From positions 62,001-126,000 of IMG/VR virus record IMGVR_UViG_3300020198_000887: a stretch of 64,000 nt of DNA. One strand, written 5' to 3'. Source of the DNA: a virus. Of this stretch, positions 27,303 to 39,100 are shown in pieces. Made by a program: the position numbers and the translations under genes. The notes under the pieces were generated by a model. It saw nothing but the letters and a program-made list of their open reading frames with translations. It made no database searches and had not been told where the DNA came from. Position 1 is the first letter of the stretch. Each line of letters starts with the position of its first letter.

Positions 27303-29425
27303 TATAAGACCCCAGTAAAAATTATATAATTTATGGCTAGATATGGGTTCATAATATCAAATGAAGTACCAATTCTAGATGATATAACATTACCGCTATT
27401 ACCCAATCCAAACCCAGTACTTGAACTAGGCATACCATATCCAGGTCTTGCATTGTCATCATCCATTCCATCTGGAATACCGGAAGCATAATATTGTGCT
27501 TCCCCACTATTTAAGTTATGTTTATGCTCTGGTAGATTTTCGACTAATAATGTTTTGGTTTCACTGCCTGCGCTAGAACCCAATGTATCTGCTACTACTG
27601 ATGATACCCGATTTGCCGAACCGCCACCCGCATCTACAAAAATATCTGGATTATCAATGCTAGGTACAGTTATGTTGTTATCCATATTATCCATACCCAA
27701 CGCAAATCTCCCACGTAAGTCTGGGAGACAAAATGTATTAGCCCCATTTAGGGCTGAAATTCGATTATAAGTTGTTCCAATAACTTCATATAGCGCGGAA
27801 TATTCAGAAATTCTCACTTCACTCCCGTCACATAGTTTGTATCCAGAAGGGACCACTACCCCCGCAAATGGGAATATTGCACCAATCGGAACTAATGGGA
27901 TGTTTGATAAAAAATCTAACTTTGACACCTGTTTAAGACCGGGTGACACTGTGCCTGACCGATAAATCAATAACTTATCATCACTATATGCCACGGGTAC
28001 CTGTGGCTTTGATGTTATAATACTAGTGGTAACACTAGTTTGAAAAATGGCTGTTCCAGTACTAGTTTGCCCATTAAAACTTATTCCAGCACTACTTATA
28101 TCCCCGGTTAGACTGAATACTGTCGGGCTTGCCAACTTTGATGCTGACCCACTTGCGTTTCCAATCAATGTACCAGTAACCGTTCCGGAAAAATTGCCAA
28201 CAAATGAATCTGCGTACACATTTCTAAATTTTCTCGATTCTGACCCAATATCATAACTAGAAGTAGCAGTATCCGTCCCCGGTAATATTACGGCAGCAGG
28301 AGATACCTCACCAAATGAATCTAAGCTATTAACATATAAAGTACCATTACTGTTTATAGCAGAATTAAACCGTGCAGTTTTTTCTACTGAAATCCCACCA
28401 TATGTAACAATACTTAAATCATCAGTGGTTGTAACATTGATATTACCGTTGGTGGTAATATTCCCATTAACATCAAGTGCTTCCTGGGGGTTTATATTGT
28501 TCAACCCAATTCCAACTTTAGCAGATGAGGTCACCCGCATAGCAGTAATGATGTCTGAACTATTTGCTAAATTAAAATCTATGTTTTTGCCACTACTCTT
28601 TGAGTACAAAACAGAAGAATTTTCATTTGTTATTAAACTGAAACTTGAATCACCACCTATACTAATGCCATCATTGGAATTTATTTTTAATGGCACAGTC
28701 AATGGGGTGATATAATCTGTACGTACAAACTTTGTAGAATCAACCGTGACCCCATTAATAACCAATGCGTTTGCCTGACTTGCAGTTCCCCAAAATTTTA
28801 CAGGCGTAGATGTACTATCAGAATCTATATTACTTAAATTAACACCATGCTTGATTATTGGGAACCCACTTACAGTAGTTTTTGGTACAAATGTTTCTTT
28901 ACTAATTATTACCAACAAATAATTTGATGCATAAAAGCAAATTACACTATGACTTATATTACTTGTATCAATAATAATATCAATCACCGGACCAGTCTTT
29001 AATCCCTCACTAAATTGTGGGCCGACTAATAACCAATTAGATCCAGAAAATATATACAATTGATGATTTGTTGTGTCAACCCACACATCACCGGTGGTAC
29101 TACTTTCAATTGTTGGCGTACTACTGGATTTTTTTACTGACCCGGCTGGCATCCACAGCTCACCATCCCATATTTTAAGTAAATTTATTTTAGTATCAAA
29201 CCATAATTGACCAACGGTGGGTGGCGCTTGTCCAATTTGTGTACCAGGGGCAAATGGTCCAGAAAAATTTTCCAATAAATGTAAAAAGTTTTCTGCAATA
29301 TATGGGGCATACCCAGAAAAGTTTTTACCAACAAATGTCAGGGATGTTTCTTGATTAATTTGTTGGTCATTTACAGTAATCGGAGTATTGGAGTTTGGAT
29401 CTGTATGTTTAACTGTATAACTCAT
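27302..29425 (-). CDS. Tail fibre protein with phage collar domain (707 aa)
   Basis: Residues 1-115 are the anchor domain shared with the next two genes (VGKNFSGYAPYIAENFLHLL, PPTVGQLWFDTKINLLKIWD). A long beta-rich shaft follows (VGIGLNNINPQEALDVNGNI and similar). Residues about 510-580 are a phage tail collar domain (PIGAIFPFAGVVVPSGYKLC, then LPDLRGRFALGMD), and the end has a glycine-rich His-containing tip (NLPEHKHN). Collar domains occur at the ends of short and long fibres and on attachment proteins. The ATG is three bases after the 202-aa gene stop, with a GGGGGT-type ribosome site. Confidence 0.85.
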   Translation of the reverse strand: MSYTVKHTDPNSNTPITVNDQQINQETSLTFVGKNFSGYAPYIAENFLHLLENFSGPFAPGTQIGQAPPTVGQLWFDTKINLLKIWDGELWMPAGSVKKSSSTPTIESSTTGDVWVDTTNHQLYIFSGSNWLLVGPQFSEGLKTGPVIDIIIDTSNISHSVICFYASNYLLVIISKETFVPKTTVSGFPIIKHGVNLSNIDSDSTSTPVKFWGTASQANALVINGVTVDSTKFVRTDYITPLTVPLKINSNDGISIGGDSSFSLITNENSSVLYSKSSGKNIDFNLANSSDIITAMRVTSSAKVGIGLNNINPQEALDVNGNITTNGNINVTTTDDLSIVTYGGISVEKTARFNSAINSNGTLYVNSLDSFGEVSPAAVILPGTDTATSSYDIGSESRKFRNVYADSFVGNFSGTVTGTLIGNASGSASKLASPTVFSLTGDISSAGISFNGQTSTGTAIFQTSVTTSIITSKPQVPVAYSDDKLLIYRSGTVSPGLKQVSKLDFLSNIPLVPIGAIFPFAGVVVPSGYKLCDGSEVRISEYSALYEVIGTTYNRISALNGANTFCLPDLRGRFALGMDNMDNNITVPSIDNPDIFVDAGGGSANRVSSVVADTLGSSAGSETKTLLVENLPEHKHNLNSGEAQYYASGIPDGMDDDNARPGYGMPSSSTGFGLGNSGNVISSRIGTSFDIMNPYLAINYIIFTGVL

Positions 29426-29428
29426 CTG

Positions 29429-30037
29429 TTAAACCCCCACTAACCCAGTCAAACTTTGGATACGAACTGTGTAATCAATTTGTATCAATCTATTAAGAGA
29501 TTTTTGAACTGGATGAAATATAACATGGGTTAATAATAAACTTTGACCAGTTGAACTATATGACTTCAACCCAAGTTCATCGAAAATATACGAGCTATCA
29601 GAGTTTGTTGAATTGTCGAATGCACTTTGACCATCCGGCTCACCATAATCTAACAAACACGTAATAAAAACATCGGTATAATTGGTACCAGTTACATGAC
29701 GTGTTTCTATAAAATTTCTGGTAGGGTCAACATTATTACTCGATCTATCATCAACCACTTTGGTGTATGTTTGATTATACAAACTCGCATTTGCCCCAGA
29801 CCCGTTTGGTGTTAAATATGTAATTATACCAGTTGGGTCAACCGTTGTACCGCCATTTCCAAATGCCATTTCATATATAAATCCTTGCCCACTATTAGCA
29901 ATACTTTGTGCTAACCCAATACTAATATTTTCATAATGAATGGCATTTCTCTTATTAACAAATACCTCTGTAGTTTCTGGATCCCACAGTTTAATATGAC
30001 CTTCTACATGTATTCCTGTTGTTTCTTTACTCTGCAT
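29429..30037 (-). CDS. Conserved virion-cluster protein (202 aa)
   Basis: Contains the long conserved block HIKLWDPETTEVFVNKRNAI, then AFGNGGTTVDPTGIITYL and HPVQKSLNRLIQIDYTVRIQ, which I recall from structural clusters of large T4-like phages. Its function is not known to me. It has the look of a beta-sandwich attachment protein. It lies between the 4673-aa baseplate giant and the fibres, so it may join the fibre network to the baseplate (inference from position). Preceded by a GATAAATA box and a GAGAG ribosome site. Confidence 0.75.
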   Translation of the reverse strand: MQSKETTGIHVEGHIKLWDPETTEVFVNKRNAIHYENISIGLAQSIANSGQGFIYEMAFGNGGTTVDPTGIITYLTPNGSGANASLYNQTYTKVVDDRSSNNVDPTRNFIETRHVTGTNYTDVFITCLLDYGEPDGQSAFDNSTNSDSSYIFDELGLKSYSSTGQSLLLTHVIFHPVQKSLNRLIQIDYTVRIQSLTGLVGV

Positions 30038-30058
30038 GATACGCTCTCTTTATCTGTA

Positions 30059-30066
30059 TATTTATC
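30059..30066 (-). promoter_or_regulatory. T4-type late promoter box (GATAAATA)
   Basis: GATAAATA on the minus strand followed by TACAG, 22 bases before the ATG of the 202-aa gene. One change from TATAAATA. It would start a late transcript into the fibre genes. Confidence 0.6.
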
Positions 30067-30094
30067 TTATCCAATTATCTACCAAGTTATTCAC

Positions 30095-30118
30095 ATTCGC
30101 CATATCAATATGGCGAAT
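30095..30118 (-). terminator. Perfect 11-bp hairpin with the stop codon of the giant gene in its loop
   Basis: ATTCGCCATAT and ATATGGCGAAT form a perfect 11-bp stem with a 2-base loop region that overlaps the TGA stop of the 4673-aa gene. No T-run follows in the minus-strand direction, so classical termination is doubtful. It may slow ribosomes at the end of a 14-kb message, stabilise the 3' end or act as a weak terminator. Confidence 0.5.
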
Positions 30119-33100
30119 ACCAAATACCAGGGGTTGTTTTTAAGAAGGTGGCAACTTCAGATATATCAGAATTCATATCAAGCGTAACATTCCACGCTCT
30201 CCCAGTTCGTTTGACAACGGTAATATGTGTACCTGCTTCCAATTTGTTAGTTAATACAATTTCACTAGCAACCCCATCGACCGCAAAGTCCGCGTCAAAA
30301 TTAATGTCTCCCTCTGGACTATCCATATGTTTACCAACGTTATGAACTTTATATGGCGCTTTTTTCAATCTAATATTCCCTATAAAAAACTCCCATTTAG
30401 TCGAATCATCCGCAAACATCATAGAACTGGTATGTTCTGTTACGCATTTATATGTGTAACTCCCATTAACGACAAGTGTTCCAACGGTATACAATACATT
30501 GGGCACCCATGGGGTATTGTTGGCATATCCACCAACAAATACCTCAATAGAATTACATTGTCCATAATCTAATGGAATACTTGACCGATAATCCCATACA
30601 TTGGTCGATTTTTCGGGGATAAATTTCAATGGCACAATTGTTGTTCCATCTGAAACTATCTGTTCAGTAATTGTATGATCACGATATGGAATTGTTTCAC
30701 TAGTTCCAATATCCTGGACATTTGCACCAACACTATGCATTAACGGGGTTCCCGTACCTAATGTTCCACGACGCAGTTGACTCAATACATTCCCATTTTT
30801 GTTGAAATATTCAATTCGTTCACCACGTATTTCAATTATCCCAGGTCTGTTAAGCAATGGGTTTGGTTCATCAAAGTTGCTTGCATCACTTACTATTATA
30901 CTAGTATCATTCCATTTCAAATCGTGTGCTAGTGTAGTTTGTTTAGACAAACTTAGCCGTTTAAAATGTGTTCTATTCAACATATCTTTAAACTGCATAT
31001 ACGAAATACCACTTTTTAATATATTGTTACTATATGTTATAATTGTAAATGTGTCATTCACTTTAGATTTTTTACCCAATGTGATACTACGTTTATCTGA
31101 ATTCAACTTATAATCCACACTCGAAGTTAATAAACTATCATTTTTTATAACCCAGACATAACTGTCGTCCATTACTGCATTTTCAAGTGGTATCACACCA
31201 CCTTTAATATTCACATATGAATAATATGTTGGTGAATAAAGATCTACTAATATATCACTTACATTAAAACCAGTTTCGTGTGATATAATATTTTCATGTT
31301 TATATGAACTTACTATACTGATAGTTTTACCGGACTCATGCTGGTCAGTAAATTGTATTTTAGCACTTTCTGTGTGGGTGGCAGGAATATAAAAATACTC
31401 ATTATCACGTGTAATACTTACAATCATCTCTTTATTATTATATTTTTTATATACACGCTTGTTTATAGTAATACTAATACAAGACAAATCAACAGTATAA
31501 TCAGATGACACCTTCAATTTATTACCATCAACAATTACTTCGAAATCTTCGATGTTTACTGTATGTGGTTGGAACTTTATGGCATCTATTACATATGTTA
31601 AAATACTATTTTTAATAGTATAATAATTATTAACAGGAGCTTTCAATACCTTGTTCCCCACAAACACCAACATTTTAGATTCAACTGGCAATGAGTCACC
31701 AACAACACTTTGAATATTGTACGGGACCCCGGCAGGTCTACCATCCGCGATTATATTTTCTGTTTTTGTAACTGCAAATGAATACAGTTCCCCATCAAAC
31801 ACAACGTACGTCACCAATGAATCATTCGCAGGTGGTATTGCTAAATTGATTTTTACAAACCCATTTTCTTTACTAACTGTATAAGAAACATTCACCCCGT
31901 TGACATATACCATTGCATTAATATTGGTTTTATATGACACAGTTGTTAAGATTCCAGTAGTTTCACCAGTTGAAATAACCGAATTAATATCTAAAATTTT
32001 GACCCCATTTACACCAAAACTGTATATTGATACAATATGATTAATCGGTGGTGGGGTTACAAATGTTATGGAATTATTTCTTAAATTAACAATGTAATCA
32101 ACTCCTTGTTCTTTTATAGTAGAAGTAGTTCCATTTGATACCTTTACAATTACCGCCTGCGAATTGTTTATTTGATGTGTCATTGTATAAGTTTTACTAA
32201 CCCCATCAGTAATAAAATTATCTATTTTAATACTCGCCGATCCCGAATAGGATTTTTCAAATACTTTTATTGCAACCGCATCAACAACCTGCCCAGGAAC
32301 AACTTCTTCTGTAGCAGGACTAGTAGTGGGGGTAACAAATCCATCACCATCTACAATAATATCATCTGCATTAATACCAACTGCGCTTTGATATGCAAGA
32401 TCACCACCAACCAATGTGGTATCATAATCATACTCACTTGGGTTTGGGGCACCATCACTTGTAATTTTTCGTAAAATTATTTGGTCACTATTCTTTATAA
32501 CAATAGGCTGAATAATACCATCTATGTCACTATATGAATTAGGAATAGTCACAGTATGTCTAACCCCATCAGCAACCCAGGATGCCATCCTAGCATGTTT
32601 ATTGGTTTGTGATTCTGTGCCATAATATGGGTCATCAATTTTAATGCCATTATGATATACGTTTATAACCGTACCAGCTGTTGGAATGTATGGTAATGTA
32701 AATTCGTGTTCATTAGCAGATGTCATAACAATATAATCATCAAAAGTGGGATCTTTACTATCCCATCTATCTGAATAATATGGGATTGAATCCCATCCAC
32801 CAGTTTGTGCAAATCCCAACCCAGATACAATAACACCACCATAATCAACCCCTGACATCAACTGTGCCAGGTCATTACCTAACTCACCAGATGTTGGATT
32901 ATAATAATATTGTATTCTGTCTGATGCATTTAACAATGACCAATCCTTGACATATGTAACACTAATTTTAGATTTCACAGCAGGAGCACTATTAAATGTT
33001 ATAGTTCCATAATAAGAAGTATATCCACGAGTTTTAGACTTACGAATATCCATTTTATAATTAGATTTTACTACAGTTTGACCATCAACTATTACTGATG

Positions 33101-36100
33101 TATTTGTTAATATCAAGTTTGGTGCCCACGTTAATGAGAATTGTAACCGAGTTCCTGTTCCAGTAAATTCTTCTGTTTCCTGTAATTGTGTTATAAAATA
33201 TGTTTGTGTTATCCTATCAAATTTGATTTTTAGCATATTAGAACGTACAACACCATCCCCAATTGTCGCAATTGCGGTTGCAGAGACCCCATTTTCTGAT
33301 AAGCCACCTTCTATTTTTACGTGTGGTGCCTGTAAATACCCAGATCCGTTTGATACCATTACAATCCGTGTAACTTTACCGTGTGCAATATATGCTTTTG
33401 CGATGGAAGTTGATTTTGAAGCACCAACTATAGTTACAATTGGTTCATTGATATAACCAGACCCACCATCAATAATTGTGATACTAGTAACAGAAAACCC
33501 AACATTATCTGCCCAATGTCGCCATGGATATGTGTCCAACGTTTCATCATGTGTGATAGTTGAATTATTAACAGATAATAATAGATGTCTATTATACAAA
33601 GGAGGTACATCAAAATCAGTAGTGGATACCCCACCCATATCCAATTTTTCATATGAACTAATATATTCCCTAATCTGTGTTCTATATGGTTTTACTTCTG
33701 CTACGTAATCTTCAAAATTTTGAAGATTATCATTTCGATACCCAGATGGTTGATGTAATTCACCAACATTATGTTTGGCTTTTACAAAACTAGTTTTGAA
33801 AACCCAGTCAACATATGTTTGTTCGCTTAATGCATATCTAATACTTGTAAAAAACAAATTTAAATAATGGTGTTTTAAATTATCAATGAATATATTATTT
33901 TTAATAACATTGAATATAAATCTAAGTTCAATAGATGCATTATCATCATAAGTTCCACTATCAAATAATATTCCATCATATCCACTACCTGTGTTTGAAA
34001 ATTCATATAATGAAGATTTAAATTGTATAGTGCCCTGCTGACTACCAACGACTCTGTATGACATCGTCCAATCAACCGAAATTGCATCAGAATATTTTAC
34101 CAACAATACCCATTTGCCATTATTGGTTAGTCTAACTTTTACCAACTCACCAATTTTAACAGTTTTACTACTTATATCAGCAAATGTATCCACTGAATGG
34201 TGTATTTTAGTATGTTTGGTGTAATCATCCGCATACCAATCAATATATTCCCAATATTCAGATACATCATATGATTGTGACTTTACTTTTGACCATAATT
34301 TGTTAATTGGGTCATATGAATATATCCCCCATTTGTCACCAGACTGTGAATCACTGTATACCAAAATAGAATAATCCCGCACAAACAACACAGTATTATT
34401 ATCATAGCCGTTACCACCAGATATAACATCAACACCTGTTATTTGACCAGCTGAATTTATTTTAGTTTTTAACACTGCCCCCTTCCCACTACCAACTACT
34501 TCAATATATGAAACATTTTTATACCCATTTCCTTTGTTTATAATAGTTACATCAACAATTCTTCCATCGACGATAATCGGCGTCAATACTGGACGCTTAA
34601 ATAACGTAATATTAGTTAATTGCAATTCTTCATATGTATCAACAACTGAATCATATAGCCCACGGGTAGTTGATGGATAATTGTCATATCTACTTAGTAT
34701 TGAAATATCCCTAGTGTCTGTTATTAAATTGGCTTTTAATACGGCATTCGTTTGAACGATTAACTGTTTTAAAATTTCAAACCGGTTAACAAACATACTT
34801 TGTCTAGGAATAGCTTCGATACCATACCGAAGTTTTGGTGGGACCCCCATATCAGGTACTAATCTATTTGATTCGTCCTTCCCACATAAACTATCAACCC
34901 ACTTTTCTTCTATTCTTGATGGGATAATAGTCGTGGTATCACTACTAATAATTTTCCACTCAGTATGAATATTTTGGTCTGTTTTATCACCTGTCCAATA
35001 TTCAACCGATAGCACCACATCATTATCATTAAGTAATGGTTTTATGTTGGTTAGACTAAATGAATTAGTACCTGTCAATGCAAGATACTGCCGACCAACA
35101 CCACGTGGGTTCGCTATTATTGAAGATGCATCATATGATGATATCCGTCTTCCAGCTACATTCGGAATGGTTTTTTTGTTTTTAACCCAAAAATAATATG
35201 TATTTTTAAATGTTTGGCTTATGTTGTCATATTTACGAACTATACTATATGATTTATCACCATATAGTGTCATTCCACTAATATTATTAACCAACCCTTC
35301 CTCAGTATCGGCTAATTTATCCCACAAAGACGGAAGTGTCGTAGTCTCAACCCATTCATATATGTCAATGGATGCACCATATGCCAATGTGTTCCACGTA
35401 TTAGTTCTATATAAAATATTATCATCATAACTATTGACAAATTTTGCTGTTCTTAAATCCCACCATACTCGCCCAACATATGATTTAGTCCATGCCAGCC
35501 CATCATCAACCGTAACACCATCCGTTCCCTTAGAATATATAGCCGGATCATAAAATGTTTTGTAATCAATCTCTTCCTCAACTACCCCAGCAATTTTGCC
35601 TTGAATTGGATCGATTATATCAAGATAGGTAATTAATTTATTTGAATTTTTATTATACAAAAATGCTTGTTTAATTTTGGTAACGTCTGGACGTGGAACT
35701 TCTGTATGTTTCATCGTCCAAGAATATGAATTTAATGAAAGTTTTGTATATTCATATACTTTCCCTGAAATTACGGATTGATCAATTCCAAAAGGAGCAC
35801 CAACTAATATAGTATTTCTACTTACTGCAACACTTTTACCATAATATTCTGCATCATGACATTCAACTTCCAACGATTCACCAAATACCCAATTAGTTAA
35901 ATACCTATCATAGATATCAACCCGGCCACTGTTTGGCTGTTTAGTGACAAACAATGTTGTTTTATTATCAAATGTCGTATTATCATTAAACGATAATGAT
36001 TGCTTGCTATCAGAATTTTCACTGTACACAACCAATGTGTTACTACCATTCATAAAAAATACTTTACTTCCAAAATGTTGCATTGATTCTGGCAAAATGT

Positions 36101-39100
36101 TAACCAATGTGCTCGTCAATTCCCCATCCTTAGAATAGATTGAAACCTTCCCAACTTCTACCAGGTTAATGTTTTGGTCTGGGACATTCATAGAATAAAC
36201 TGCATCTGAAATAGCAACAAATTCGCCATCGCCCGATATTGATATACTATTCCCATCGGCAATCGTCTGTTCAGCAATGGTTGACCGTAAAATAATTGAA
36301 TCATCCGACACAGAATAAACTTTTACGACACCCCCAATAGACGTTGTATTTGGTGCTGCAATAACCAATGTTGAATTATCGTTGCTAAAGTGGAGTTCAG
36401 TACCAAATTTACTATTTTCGCTACCGACTAATACTTGAAGATAATCATATTGCCAAGCATATTTTATAAATTGAATTTTACCAGATGGGGTGTAATCTGG
36501 TTTAGCGCTGAGTTCTATGGTAGCTGCATCAATTATCCGCATAACAGAATGCCCATTGAACCCGGCACCAACAATAATATCACCAACTTCAATTCCAAGG
36601 GCAGATGAAATAACTAATGTTGTACCTGCACTTCCATTTGGGTTGTAGTAAGAAGTAGCATTAATAATTGGATTGAAATCAATTTTATACACACGACCAC
36701 TATTATCAGATGACCCAGGGGCACCAACATATAATGTGTCGTTTCTAAAAGCTATACTATGTCCGAAGTTTTCATTTGCACATGGTCGTGGACTCATAAC
36801 TACATGCAATAACGAATACAATTTCGTTTTTGAATCCTGTTCATAAATGGCAACTACACCATGATTTAATAAATTACTAGGTTTTAATTGTGGGGCAACT
36901 TCAAGAAGTGATATTTCCATCCATTCACTATTATATGCATCTGGTTCGTGGTGCATACCTATCTCGCCCAACGCTGTATACAATCTGTTATTATAACTTA
37001 CAACCGACCGGGCGGCATATGAATAATCCGTATTATATTCACCAAGATACGAATTATTAGAATATGAGGCAGAAGAATACCCAATTGCCACCCATTTGCT
37101 ATCACCGGAAAATACCATATCTGATATAGTCGATACAATAGAATATGTAAGTGTTATACTACCAGTGGCAGTAGTCAATTGAACTTCACCACCATTAACA
37201 GTCAATGATACTTTTATTGTGGTTGTATTTACAATAGCTGCTATATAATAGCGTGTGTCACTTATTAGTCCACCAACTGAATTTGCAAATCGTACTTCTT
37301 GCCCTACTTGAAATATAGCTGCATTAGCAATGTGTATAGTATTTACAGTAGACGTGGTTTTTAGAATTACAACAGAACTCTGTAATTTTTTCGCACTGCC
37401 AGAAAATGAATCCGAAACAGTAATTTTATTACTATATTTGTCAATACTCAATATATAATAACTACTTTTATTATCCAACCCACCAATACTATTACTAAAA
37501 GAAATCATTTCACCCACTGATAGTGGCTCGACTGTTTCAACAGATATTAAATTAGTCGTTTCCTCTGTGTAATACACCCCCATCATATCTTCACTAATGT
37601 AAGGCTGTGTCAACAATTGACTTCTCGACCATTGGTTTCTTATACCTGATTTTAAATTCAATATTATTTCGTGTGAAGCGGTTGCAACTGCGGCTATATT
37701 TGCATTATCATTTAATGCAACCCTTGTTCCAAACCCCAAGTTGTATATTTGATTTACATTTTTAATAGTATCTTTCTTATACACAGGATTATACTCAATA
37801 ACCCCCCATTTATTACTGCCAGTGTTATCAATCCATCGCATATCGCCAGGCATTGTTCTAGAATAATTTAAATCTATGTCATCAATAGTTTTTGTTCTTT
37901 TACTAACCAGTTTATATATTATAATTTTACTTTGTTCATTGAATATAGTAATATCAATGGCAGCTTTTATTATGATACTAGTTAAGTTAATATCAGATAT
38001 TTTGTAAAAACCACTAAACAAAGAAATATTATTAATGCCAATGTAATCACCGACTTGCAAATCAACTAATTTAGTTGTTATAATTTTTATAGTTGTACCA
38101 GATGATGTGACATTTAATACATCAATATTTGCATTAACTAATTGGTATACATCCCAGCTAACTGGGTCCCACGGTGTTCCACCGAATGTATTCCAAATAT
38201 AATCACCCAGTGAAAATTCTGAAATATTCTTTGATAATAATTCATCCATCGATGATATAACAAATTGTACATCCATTGTTCTAACATACCCAGGGGTTCT
38301 TAATAGAGTTTGATTTTTTGTAGTTACCGGCCAAGGATTAGAATTATATGCGGGTGGTTTTAAATAGACATCTGATTCTGATTGTCTTATAATAAAATCA
38401 AATGGGGTATTACCAGTTACGTTAGCAAGTTGAATTCCCTGTGGATTTATTTTAAATTTGTCTTCTTGTAGTACAAACTCAATATTTTCATACGCAGAGC
38501 TGGCACCGTACTGCCCAAGTCTGAGTGCCCATTCTTCATAAAATCTTAAACTTTCTTGACCATCCGAACTTAATACATCAAATAATTTATTAAGAACATT
38601 TGCTGTCCCCTTCTCAGGAAGCATCCCTTGATAAAATTTAAATTCACTAACATCATTTTGAATAATATTTTCTAGATATTGCCGCTTTTGATACCCAACC
38701 AAATGCTGTGCCATTTTTTGTTGTCCAATATCAAAATTGTCGCTATCTAAACTATAAAAATCTTCAAATTGGCTTGCTTTATAACTCCAGTTTGGTAATA
38801 AGCTAGGTTCTGGTTTTTTTGTAAGACGAACCCATCTTGCATCATCGAATGTTTCTGTTCCTGGGTTAAATTTATTTGCACTGTAGTAATATTCTTTATA
38901 TTTTACAACATCACCCATTGCATAATTTTGCCATGCAACCCATTCTTGAATATATGCTTGGTCAAATATAAATCCAGGAATAGAAAATGTCCCATTCCAA
39001 TTCATACTAACGTATCCAGATAACTTTATTCTTTCTTGCTTGTACCCACTTACTGGGTTGTAAATAGTGTCGTTAAATATTGTATTATTATCAAATATAA

